From NCBI GenBank assembly GCA_001871755.1, contig MNXL01000021.1, positions 1 to 8,996 on the forward strand: DNA of 8,996 nt, written 5' to 3'. The DNA comes from Anaerolineae bacterium CG2_30_64_16. Lineage in GTDB: Bacteria; Chloroflexota; Anaerolineae; CG2-30-64-16. A program made the position numbers and the translations under genes. The notes under the pieces are model-generated. The model saw nothing but the letters and a program-made list of their open reading frames with translations. It searched no databases and was not told the origin of the DNA. Positions 1 to 5,841 of this stretch are shown here, piece by piece; within the stretch, counting starts at the first letter, position 1, and every line of letters begins with the position of its first letter.

Positions 1-207
1 CTGGAGCTAGACACCGCGACCGAACTGCTCTATCGCAAGGCGGGGCGGGTGACCTGGGAGGCGGAGCAGATCACGGTCGTGTTTGAGCCGTACCGCTATC
101 CGGAGCAGCAGCGGGCCATGGTGGCGACCTGTCAGCGCTGCAATGCGGCGGACCTGCACTGGCGCGATGGCCGGCGCTTGCGTTTTGAGGTGGCGCCAGC
201 TACCTGA
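1..207 (+). CDS. C-terminal fragment of an unidentified protein (5' end outside window)
   Basis: Frame 1 is open from the first base to a TGA at 205-207 and gives 68 residues. The fragment is rich in charged and aromatic residues. It includes a stretch reading VVFEPYRYPEQQRAM and a later DGRRLRFEV, and ends VAPAT. The DGRRLxFxV ending is reminiscent of the C-terminal tails of some large transposase-like proteins in Chloroflexota and Cyanobacteria, but that is a recollection of style and not a secure family call. No catalytic motif lies in the visible part. Base composition matches the neighbouring genes. It is followed by 240 bp of repeat-rich intergenic DNA, so it is unlikely to be co-transcribed with the next gene. 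Confidence 0.55.
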   Translation: MELDTATELLYRKAGRVTWEAEQITVVFEPYRYPEQQRAMVATCQRCNAADLHWRDGRRLRFEVAPAT

Positions 208-247
208 TTCCAGTTATGCAGTTTTTAAGGTGCTGGTCAAGCCTAAT

Positions 248-338
248 GCTAGAAGCTGGGAGCTGGAAGCTGGAGGCTGGAAGCTAGAAGCTAGAAGCTA
301 GAAGCTAGAAGCTGGAAGCGGGAAGCGGGAAGTGGGTG
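248..338. repeat. 7-bp tandem array, consensus GCTAGAA/GCTGGAA
   Basis: Thirteen contiguous 7-bp units can be read, starting at 248. The units from 283 to 310 are four perfect GCTAGAA copies. Flanking units are GCTGGAA, GCTGGGA, GCTGGAG and GCGGGAA, and the last (332-338) is degenerate. There is no spacer between units, so it is a microsatellite-like array and not a CRISPR. It lies between the partial gene at the left edge and the adenosine-specific kinase gene. Confidence 0.9.
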
Positions 339-346
339 AATACCGG

Positions 347-430
347 CATCGAGCATCGAGTATCGAGCAACGAGTGTCGTCCAGCGTCGAGCATCCAATC
401 CCCAATCCCCAATCCCTAATTCCCAGTATC
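347..430. repeat. second 7-bp array, CATCGAG units then CAATCCC units in the same phase
   Basis: From 347 the sequence can be cut into twelve 7-mers without a phase break: CATCGAG twice, TATCGAG, CAACGAG, three degenerate units, then CAATCCC three times (396-416), TAATTCC and CAGTATC. Two different heptad sequences therefore share one continuous period. The array ends 7 bp before the ribosome binding site of the next gene. With the array at 248-338 it fills nearly all of the 208-447 intergenic space. No convincing promoter is visible in it. Confidence 0.8.
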
Positions 431-437
431 CAGCCAC

Positions 438-443
438 AGGAGG
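438..443 (+). promoter_or_regulatory. Shine-Dalgarno AGGAGG for the adenosine-specific kinase gene
   Basis: A full AGGAGG lies four bases upstream of the ATG at 448 and fixes that start. It is the strongest ribosome binding site on the plus strand here. Confidence 0.85.
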
Positions 444-447
444 AAAC

Positions 448-948
448 ATGTCCGAAATCCCTTTTGAACTCAAACTGCTGCAGATTGAAAACCCCGAGGG
501 CCTGAACTTCATCCTGGGGCAAAGCCACTTCATCAAGACCGTGGAGGATATCCACGAGGCGATGGTGACGTCGGTGCCGGGCGCGCGGTTCGGGCTGGCG
601 TTTTGCGAGTCGTCAGGCGCGACGCTGGTGCGATCTACCGGGACCGACGACGCGCTCAAGGCGCTGGCCGAGCGCAACGCGTTGGCGTTGGGCGCCGGGC
701 ACAGCTTCATCTTGTTCCTCCGCGATGCGTACCCGATCAACGTGCTGAACGCCATCAAGATGACGCCGGAGGTGGCGACGATCTTCTGCGTCACAGCCAA
801 CCCTGTGCAGGTGATCCTGGCGGAGAGCGCCCAGGGCCGCGGTATCCTGGGTGTGATCGATGGCGGCCGGCCCGCGGGCGTCGAGGGTGAGGACGGCGTG
901 GCCTGGCGCAAGGACTTCTTGCGCATGATCGGTTACAAGATCAGGTAG
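448..948 (+). CDS. Adenosine-specific kinase family protein (PF04008)
   Basis: The 166-residue product matches the small single-domain family annotated as adenosine-specific kinase, first characterised structurally from hyperthermophilic archaea. Visible family features are the N-terminal block NFILGQSHFIKTVEDIHEA (about 20-38), the GARFGLAFCESSG block (45-57), GAGHSFILFLRDAYPINVLN (82-101), and the most diagnostic block, FCVTANPVQVILAESAQGRG (113-132), followed by ILGVIDG. The length is normal for the family. There is no signal peptide or membrane segment, so the protein is cytoplasmic. The family is thought to bind or phosphorylate adenosine, but its cellular role is poorly defined. The LCP gene begins 7 bp after the stop, suggesting co-transcription, although the two functions have no obvious link. 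Confidence 0.9.
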   Translation: MSEIPFELKLLQIENPEGLNFILGQSHFIKTVEDIHEAMVTSVPGARFGLAFCESSGATLVRSTGTDDALKALAERNALALGAGHSFILFLRDAYPINVLNAIKMTPEVATIFCVTANPVQVILAESAQGRGILGVIDGGRPAGVEGEDGVAWRKDFLRMIGYKIR

Positions 949-955
949 ACTACTA

Positions 956-2164
956 GTGAGGATGACCACGAAACACTTCCGAATTCGTCTTGAGAGGCTG
1001 CTCTTGGGGCTTGTCCTGTCCACTCTGGCTCTGATGGTCGGGTGCCAGGGGACGCCTGTCCCGACTGTCACCTTGCCGACGGCCACGCCGCCGGTCGAGA
1101 TCAACGTGACAATCGCAGTGCCGCCCACCGCGACCAGGACGGCCGCGCCGACCTCGACGCCGACGGCGACGCGCACTGCCACGCCGACCCAGACCCCCAC
1201 CGTCACGCCTACAGCGACGGCCATCCCGTCGCTGTTGGAGTTCACTGACAACTACCTGGTCCTGGGTGTCGATCATCGGGAAGGGGACCCAGATCCGAGC
1301 TGGCGCACCGATACCATCATGGTCGTGGCCATCGATCACGCTGGCGGGCGGGTCGGCATCGTCAACATCCCGCGCGACCTCTACGTGGAGATTCCCGGCT
1401 ACGGCCAGGGCCGCATCAATCAGGCGGACTACTACGGTGTGAGCAGCAAATATCCCGGCGGTGGACCGGCGCTGCTCAGACGGGTCATGACCGAAACGTT
1501 GGGTATCCCGTCAGAGCACTACGTGCGGGTCAAGATGGAGGGGTTGGTGGAGTTGGTGGACGCGTTGGGGGGGGTCACCGTCACGCTGGACTGTCCGCTC
1601 TACGAGCGCACTCCTGACGACAACTCACCCAACGGGGTCGTGGACTGGGAATTGCCAGCGGGCGACAGTCTGCTCGACGGGGTGACTGCCAAGAAATTCG
1701 CCACCTATCGGTACGTCACATCCGACTTCGGCCGGGCGCAGCGCCAGCAGCAGTTGATCTGGGCCATCCGCAACCGCGCGCTCCAGTTGGACGTGATCCC
1801 GCGCATCCCTGACCTGTGGAAGGCGTTGGCGCACACCTTCACCACGGACTTGAACGTGCTCGATGTGGTCAAGCTGGCCAGGCTCGGCATCGGCTTGCGG
1901 CCCGAGAATGTGCACGGTCTCACCCTGGGCGACGATGCCCTGGAGCCGTACATCACCGAACAGGGCGCCTGGGTATTGGTGATCAAAGACCGGGACAAGC
2001 TGAACGCGGACTTCGCCAGCCTTTTCGAGAGCAGGTCGTTGGCCCGATTGGGCAAGAGCGCGCCGGGTGACTGCCCCGCGCGGCCAACCGCCGTGCCCAC
2101 CTTTACGCCGACCCCCGAGCAGACCGCCACCCCGGAAGCCAGCGCGACCCCGGCGCAGGGGTGA
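956..2164 (+). CDS. LytR-CpsA-Psr (LCP) family cell-envelope protein, probable lipoprotein
   Basis: LCP proteins transfer undecaprenyl-linked glycopolymers onto the cell wall or envelope from outside the membrane. Three family motifs are clear: YLVLGVDHRE (100-109) with RTDTI at 117-121; VNIPRDLYVEIPGYGQGRIN (136-155); and a late YRYVTSDFGRAQRQQQ (251-266) carrying the conserved Asp and Arg residues. The N-terminus has a basic head, a hydrophobic core and a lipobox-like LMVGC ending at Cys30, so lipidation is likely. Residues 33-90 are a Thr/Pro-rich spacer, and a second Thr/Pro-rich stretch forms the last ~27 residues. GTG at 956 has AGG ten bases upstream. ATG at 962 (two codons in) is an alternative start with no better site. 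The gene follows the kinase gene by 7 bp and ends at a hairpin. Confidence 0.93.
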   Translation: MRMTTKHFRIRLERLLLGLVLSTLALMVGCQGTPVPTVTLPTATPPVEINVTIAVPPTATRTAAPTSTPTATRTATPTQTPTVTPTATAIPSLLEFTDNYLVLGVDHREGDPDPSWRTDTIMVVAIDHAGGRVGIVNIPRDLYVEIPGYGQGRINQADYYGVSSKYPGGGPALLRRVMTETLGIPSEHYVRVKMEGLVELVDALGGVTVTLDCPLYERTPDDNSPNGVVDWELPAGDSLLDGVTAKKFATYRYVTSDFGRAQRQQQLIWAIRNRALQLDVIPRIPDLWKALAHTFTTDLNVLDVVKLARLGIGLRPENVHGLTLGDDALEPYITEQGAWVLVIKDRDKLNADFASLFESRSLARLGKSAPGDCPARPTAVPTFTPTPEQTATPEASATPAQG

Positions 2165-2177
2165 ACGGCAGCGGATC

Positions 2178-2222
2178 AAAAACGGATAAGCGGATGGGCA
2201 GCGGTAGCCATCCGTTTATCCG
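2178..2222 (-). terminator. Intrinsic terminator for the DUF4139 gene, possibly bidirectional
   Basis: A 15-bp stem pairs 2183-2197 with 2208-2222, with one G-T wobble and a 10-nt loop. Read on the minus strand the stem is followed at once by five T residues (complement of 2178-2182), a classical intrinsic terminator downstream of the gene ending at 2251. On the plus strand there is no clean T-run, so it would stop LCP transcription less efficiently. It occupies the short gap between two convergent genes. Confidence 0.8.
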
Positions 2223-2250
2223 CTTCTATCCGTTGCCCCCTTCGCCCAAC

Positions 2251-3705
2251 CTACCAGCGATACCGCACGGTGTAGGTGACTTTTGCCTCGCCATCCGCCG
2301 GCACATCCAGCCGCCACTCCACGGTCTGCGCGTCCAGCCTGGTGTGCTCGGCGCTCTCTTCGGCGCTCTCAGCGACGATTTCCCAATCGCTCCAGCGGTA
2401 GAGGTGTTCGACGACGCGCACCTGCACAGCCTCGGCCTTGTGATTGCGCACCGTGATCTCGTAGCTTTCCTCGATGGTCTTGTCGCCGAGCTGAGCGAAG
2501 TTCGTCTGGATGCGTTCGCCCACGATGTCGAAGGCATCGCCGATGTACAGGCGCACGTTCTCGTCCTTCGGTGTGTGCTCGATGCTGTCCTCGCCCACCA
2601 GCAGAGCGCTGCCATCCACGTCAGCCTGGTAGACCCGCACCACACCCTTGGGCAGTTGGGCGTTGACACCCTCCTCGCCGGTGTCGAATTGCAGCATCGT
2701 CTTGACCTGCTTGACGCCGGTATCCGCGCCGTAGCCGGGATCGGTCTGTAGCCCGCCCCAGAAGCTGTAGCCTTGCGCGCCGTCGTAGACGAAGAACTTC
2801 TCCGCGGGCACGCCCGTGGCCGTGACGAACTCGATCTGCTTGGTCTGGTTGTCCTTGATGGTCACGGGCCGCTGAACTTCGTACAGGTGGTACTCGAAGA
2901 ATCCCCGCTCCGCGACCTGGGGCGTGGGCGCGGCCACCTCGGCCATGACCTTGTACACCTGCTCGGGTTGCCCCTGGCGCACCTGATTGATGTCGCCCGC
3001 GATCAGCTTGAGTTTGGCGTCCCGATAGGTCGCGCCGCTGTGGTTGTCCAACGTGATCCAACCGTTCAGGTCCAGGGTCTGGTCATCCCGGGCTAGCAGC
3101 AAGACGTAGTTGGCCTGCCAGCCGATGCCGTTGGTCATGTAAGTGATCTCGGCCCGCTGTTCGCCGGCTTCTTGCGCATCCACCAGCCAGACCAGCGATG
3201 GCCGGGTGATCAGTCCTTCGGGCAGCTTAGGGAAGGTGAAGTCGCGCACGCTGCCGCGGTTGACCACCAGCACCTGGCCATCCTTGTCCTGCAAGATGAT
3301 GTCGCCACTGCCGTTGAGCAGGGCGCCCTCGTACGCGGCGCCGTCGTTGGTGATCAGTTGGATCGGCTGGTCGACGTATTTGCTCAACAGCTTGTCCGCG
3401 CCGACCAGGTCGTACTCGAAGTTCTGCTCCAGCACGGTCGTGCCGGCCGGGTCGGTGAGTGACTTGAAGTGGACGCTGGTGGGGTCGATCTGGGCGGCCA
3501 CGTCGGTGATGGTCACCGGCTGCACCCCCTGGGCCAGCGTCAGGGTACGGGCCTCCTTCACCAATGCGATGCCCTGGTTGTAGACCGCCAATTCGGGGCC
3601 GGTCCCCTGGGCGAGGACTTTCTCCGCTAGCGCTCGTGGCCCGAACGCGCCGCTCACGGCGACCACCGCGAGCAACAAGATGGTCAATGCCTGTCTTTTG
3701 AACAT
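2251..3705 (-). CDS. Exported DUF4139 domain-containing protein
   Basis: The 484-residue product begins with a signal peptide: basic MFKR, a hydrophobic core at 6-22, and a likely cleavage after ALA at residue 27. A β-rich segment follows (about 38-160). The C-terminal two-thirds resembles the DUF4139 family, with VWLVDAQEAGEQRAEITYMT at 172-191, then NGIGWQANYVLLL (192-204) and ITLDNHSGATYRDAKLKLIAG (217-237 region), ending in the family-typical alternating-strand VTYTVRYRW. Homologues are secreted proteins of unknown biochemical function; no enzymatic motif is visible. The ATG at 3705 has a GAAAGG element 11 bases upstream. The gene stands alone, convergent with the LCP gene and ended by the hairpin at 2178-2222. 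Confidence 0.88.
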   Translation of the reverse strand: MFKRQALTILLLAVVAVSGAFGPRALAEKVLAQGTGPELAVYNQGIALVKEARTLTLAQGVQPVTITDVAAQIDPTSVHFKSLTDPAGTTVLEQNFEYDLVGADKLLSKYVDQPIQLITNDGAAYEGALLNGSGDIILQDKDGQVLVVNRGSVRDFTFPKLPEGLITRPSLVWLVDAQEAGEQRAEITYMTNGIGWQANYVLLLARDDQTLDLNGWITLDNHSGATYRDAKLKLIAGDINQVRQGQPEQVYKVMAEVAAPTPQVAERGFFEYHLYEVQRPVTIKDNQTKQIEFVTATGVPAEKFFVYDGAQGYSFWGGLQTDPGYGADTGVKQVKTMLQFDTGEEGVNAQLPKGVVRVYQADVDGSALLVGEDSIEHTPKDENVRLYIGDAFDIVGERIQTNFAQLGDKTIEESYEITVRNHKAEAVQVRVVEHLYRWSDWEIVAESAEESAEHTRLDAQTVEWRLDVPADGEAKVTYTVRYRW

Positions 3706-3744
3706 CGTGGGGTATTCCTTTCACTAACTCGGTGGACTCAGTAG

Positions 3745-3750
3745 ATCATA
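3745..3750 (-). promoter_or_regulatory. Possible -10 element (TATGAT) for the DUF4139 gene
   Basis: On the minus strand TATGAT lies about 40 bases upstream of the ATG at 3705. A convincing -35 hexamer is not visible at the usual distance, so this is a tentative call from one hexamer and its position. Confidence 0.3.
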
Positions 3751-3776
3751 GTTTCAAGCTCCGGGCTGGTCCGTGA

Positions 3777-3801
3777 CCCGCCCGATCGCGGATCAGGCGG
3801 G
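3777..3801. repeat. Hairpin: 11-bp GC-rich inverted repeat with 3-nt loop
   Basis: Positions 3777-3787 pair with 3791-3801 around the triplet GCG, with one mismatch (3783/3795). Neither strand shows a T-run after it, so it is not a typical intrinsic terminator. It lies in the 227-bp gap between two minus-strand genes and could be a palindromic intergenic repeat or a regulatory structure. Confidence 0.6.
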
Positions 3802-3878
3802 AGCAAACCGTGATCTACCTGGACTTGACTTCCCGTAGACGTTGGGCGGCTGTGCCAGGTTCCCGTACTGCGCGAAGA

Positions 3879-3909
3879 GGAACCAGGTTTCTGCGTGAAA
3901 CCTGGTTCC
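3879..3909. repeat. Perfect 13-bp inverted repeat (GGAACCAGGTTTC / GAAACCTGGTTCC)
   Basis: Arms 3879-3891 and 3897-3909 are exactly complementary around a 5-nt loop. It starts 24 bases past the stop of the small lipoprotein gene, so it may act as that operon's terminator on the minus strand, but only a weak TCTTC follows. Palindromes of this AACCTGGTT/AACCAGGTT kind recur between genes in Chloroflexota and Cyanobacteria, which makes a dispersed repeat equally likely. A half-related GCCAGGTTCC lies about 25 bases to the left. Confidence 0.75.
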
Positions 3910-3932
3910 AGGAAGACGCGCGGATCGGACAA

Positions 3933-4142
3933 CTACGGGTTGACGGGCGATGTGGTCGTGTTCGGGGTGGGCAGGGGCGAGTTCTCGCTGCCAACCAGGG
4001 GCAGCGACTGCTGGGATGGCGCGCTTTGGGCGGCCGGGGTCGGCGTCGCGGTGGTCTCCTGCTTGCGACAGCCGCCGAGGCCCAGCGCCATTGCGATCAG
4101 GGCGAGTACGATGATAAAGCTGCGAAGTCTGGCGTTCAACAT
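3933..4142 (-). CDS. Small Thr/Pro-rich lipoprotein
   Basis: With the ATG at 4142 the product is 69 residues. It has a short basic head, a hydrophobic stretch FIIVLALIAMALGLGGC with a good lipobox (LGGC), then RKQE and a low-complexity tail rich in Thr, Pro, Ser and Gln up to the stop. A GTG two codons upstream (4148) would extend the frame, but it overlaps the Shine-Dalgarno sequence, so the ATG is the better start. The mature peptide would be only about 43 residues of linker-like sequence with no domain. It may be a degenerate remnant of a larger lipoprotein or a genuine small envelope protein. It starts 24 bp after the methyltransferase stop and is probably co-transcribed with it. Confidence 0.75.
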   Translation of the reverse strand: MLNARLRSFIIVLALIAMALGLGGCRKQETTATPTPAAQSAPSQQSLPLVGSENSPLPTPNTTTSPVNP

Positions 4143-4147
4143 CTTCA

Positions 4148-4154
4148 CCTCCTT
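4148..4154 (-). promoter_or_regulatory. Shine-Dalgarno AAGGAGG that decides the small lipoprotein start
   Basis: On the minus strand AAGGAGG ends five bases before the ATG at 4142. Its last G is the first base of the competing GTG at 4148, so that GTG cannot be the start. Confidence 0.85.
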
Positions 4155-4166
4155 GAATGGGAAGCC

Positions 4167-4937
4167 TCACCGCCGCAGGTGGGCAACGAGGATCATCCGG
4201 TCGCTGGTGCTTTCAAAAGGGGACAGCCCCCAATCGCCGTAGATCGCCTCCAGGGCGAATCCGGCCTGCTTCAACAAGAGCTCGGCCTCGAAGCGCCACA
4301 AATAGCGCAGATCGAAGGGGGCCAGGATGCGGCGCAGTTGGCCGTCGAGGGCCACTTCGTCGTACACCAGGGTGACGTGCAGGGTCTGCTCGGCCAGATC
4401 CACCGTGCGAGCGAGCTGTTTCATCACGGTGTGGCCTGTCTCCTTGTCGGTCCACGACTTCTCCAGCTCCAGGCGGCCGTCGAAGCTGGCCAGGTGCGCC
4501 ACGTCGGGGTACATCACGTCGATCAGCAGCAGCCCGCCGGCCGTGAGATGCGCCGCCCAATGCCGGAGTGCGGCCAGTTGGTCCGCCTGGCTCAGCAGGT
4601 GCAAGAACGTGTTCATGACGACGAACGCCAGGCGGTAGGGTCCACCCAGCGGTGTGTCGGTGTAGTCGCCCTGGATGAGAGTGACGCGTTGGGTTACGCC
4701 CGCGCGTGCGGCCTTATCTCTCGCAATGGTGACCATCGCCGGGCTGAGGTCCACGCCGGTCACCTGATAGCCGGCCTGGGCCAGGGGGATCGCCAGCCGG
4801 CCAGTGCCACAACCGAGCTCCAGCAGTGGCCCGCCCGTCCGCTGGGCGAACGCTTCGATCGTCGGCAGATCGTCCAGGTAATCGGCATAGTCGGCGTCGA
4901 AAAAGCGAGCGTTCCGGTCATAGGCTGCGTCTTGCAT
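4167..4937 (-). CDS. Class I SAM-dependent methyltransferase
   Basis: The 256-residue product has a Rossmann-type methyltransferase fold. Motif I is LLELGCGTGRLAIPLAQAG (38-56); the acidic residue ending the second strand is in VTGVDLSPAMV (59-69); GDYTD at 90-94 and VVMNTFLHLL at 106-115 follow in the expected order. The C-terminal part, ending with GDWGLSPFESTSDRMILVA, is typical of a common uncharacterised methyltransferase group. The substrate cannot be told from sequence. The open frame extends upstream to a GTG at 4961, but that stretch contains the promoter, so the ATG at 4937 is chosen. The transcript probably starts at that ATG. The small lipoprotein gene lies 24 bp downstream. Confidence 0.9.
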   Translation of the reverse strand: MQDAAYDRNARFFDADYADYLDDLPTIEAFAQRTGGPLLELGCGTGRLAIPLAQAGYQVTGVDLSPAMVTIARDKAARAGVTQRVTLIQGDYTDTPLGGPYRLAFVVMNTFLHLLSQADQLAALRHWAAHLTAGGLLLIDVMYPDVAHLASFDGRLELEKSWTDKETGHTVMKQLARTVDLAEQTLHVTLVYDEVALDGQLRRILAPFDLRYLWRFEAELLLKQAGFALEAIYGDWGLSPFESTSDRMILVAHLRR

Positions 4938-4943
4938 GGCTAC

Positions 4944-4972
4944 AGTGTAGCACAAACTCACCGGGCGATCAA
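4944..4972 (-). promoter_or_regulatory. σ70-type promoter of the methyltransferase gene (leaderless)
   Basis: On the minus strand TTGATC (4972-4967) and TACACT (4949-4944) are separated by exactly 17 bases. The expected transcription start, about 7 bases past the -10, falls on the ATG at 4937. No Shine-Dalgarno sequence precedes that ATG. Confidence 0.7.
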
Positions 4973-5007
4973 CCTGAGACCCCCTGCTACGGCCAACCGG
5001 GTCTGAA

Positions 5008-5037
5008 TTGGGTGGTTCCCCTCACCTGTGCTATCAT
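5008..5037 (+). promoter_or_regulatory. Promoter of the metallopeptidase gene (leaderless)
   Basis: TATCAT at 5032-5037, preceded by TGTGC, is a good -10. TTGGGT at 5008-5013 is a weaker -35 at 18 bases. The predicted start of transcription is the A of the ATG at 5044. The promoter is divergent from, and similarly spaced to, the one at 4944-4972. Confidence 0.6.
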
Positions 5038-5043
5038 GACTTC

Positions 5044-5604
5044 ATGCCAAAAGACCCACTGACCACGACAGACAGCCCCACCGTTCGGATCACTCGCAGC
5101 GCGCGGCGCCAGAAGACCGTCTCGGCGCGCCTTGTCGAGGGTGGCGCGGTCCTGGAAATCCTCGCGCCGGGCGCCATGACCGACGCCGACCTGGCGCCGA
5201 TCATCGAGAACCTGCGGACGCGGGTATTGCGCCATGTCGAGGCTGCGGAGACGGCTGACGACAAAGCCCTTGAGCGCCGCGCGCGGGAGTTGAACCGCTT
5301 GTACTTCAACAACCGCCTGCGCTGGGCAGAGATCCGCTACGTGACCAATCAGCAGCACCGCTACGGAAGTTGCACCCCCAGCACCGCGACGATCCGCATC
5401 TCGCACCGCATGGCGACTGTTCCAGCGTGGGTACGCGATTACGTGATCGTTCACGAGCTGGCGCATCTGCTGGAGGCCAACCACGGCGCGCGGTTCTGGA
5501 AGCTGGTCAACCGCTACCCGAAGACCGAACGCGCGCGCGGGTATTTGATGGCGTTGGGGTTGGAGGGAGACGATGGGAAGCCCGACGATCTGGACATCGA
5601 GTAG
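5044..5604 (+). CDS. YgjP-like zinc metallopeptidase (DUF45, PF01863)
   Basis: The 186-residue product carries the HELAH zinc site (His137, Glu138, His141) and a third ligand in NHGARFW (His147), the arrangement of YgjP/SprT-like metallopeptidases. Upstream are RYGSC (106-110), where many homologues have RWGSC, and the strand TIRISHRM (116-123). The N-terminal ~30 residues, with RITRSARRQKTVSARL, match the basic entry strand usual in the family. Length is a little below typical full-length members. It is cytoplasmic, with no signal peptide. A GTG in frame at 5008 would add 12 residues, but it lies at the -35 element, so the ATG at 5044 is chosen. Homologues often sit near DNA repair or restriction genes; here it stands alone, divergent from the methyltransferase. 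Confidence 0.9.
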   Translation: MPKDPLTTTDSPTVRITRSARRQKTVSARLVEGGAVLEILAPGAMTDADLAPIIENLRTRVLRHVEAAETADDKALERRARELNRLYFNNRLRWAEIRYVTNQQHRYGSCTPSTATIRISHRMATVPAWVRDYVIVHELAHLLEANHGARFWKLVNRYPKTERARGYLMALGLEGDDGKPDDLDIE

Positions 5605-5652
5605 CGCGGTTGGCTGATGAGCGAGCCATACTCCCACAACTCGCTAAAGTAG

Positions 5653-5841
5653 CTGCTGGCCGCGACAGGCTCCTGTTCCTGGCTTGACCTTGTTGACGTC
5701 GCAATCGGCGATCTTGCCCTGCCAGGGGTTTATGTCGTTGGTGACGACATGGGCGAAGAAGTCGTGTTGGGCCGCAATGTACTTAATAAGCTCAGGCTAC
5801 TGTCGAATGGACCGGCGGCCCTGACCCAGGTCCTGGGTTGA
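5653..5841 (+). pseudogene. C-terminal remnant of a retropepsin-like aspartic protease
   Basis: After an in-frame TAG at 5650-5652, the frame reads to a TGA at 5839-5841. It contains DLVDVAIGDLALPGVYVVGD followed by EEVVLGRNVLNKLRLLSNGP. The hydrophobic-GRNVLNKxRLxxDGP ending is the C-terminal signature of retroviral-type (clan AA) aspartic proteases found in Chloroflexota and Cyanobacteria. The normal DGP is changed to NGP. The catalytic DTG half is absent, and nothing resembling it is visible in the preceding 60 bp, which instead join the end of the metallopeptidase gene. No start codon or ribosome binding site precedes it. The last 45 bp overlap the 3' end of the opposite-strand ARMT1-like gene. 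Confidence 0.6.

Noticed and set aside
248..430. CRISPR array
   Set aside because: Units are 7 bp and contiguous, with no spacers and no cas genes nearby.
613..1251. A Gly/Val-repeat protein on the minus strand
   Set aside because: The repeats are the reverse complement of the Thr/Pro-rich linker codons of the LCP protein. It has no initiation signal.
2161..2751. A 196-codon plus-strand open frame starting at the LCP stop
   Set aside because: It passes through the terminator hairpin and lies antisense to the DUF4139 gene.
3810..5006. A 398-codon open frame on the plus strand
   Set aside because: It runs antisense to the methyltransferase and the small lipoprotein and has no family motifs. 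The opposite strand has clear motifs, promoter and ribosome binding site.
5607..5687. Plus-strand peptide RLADERAILPQLAKVAAGRD as part of the aspartic protease
   Set aside because: It is in a different frame from the protease remnant and does not resemble the protease N-terminal half. It may be a trace of another gene, but nothing supports a call.
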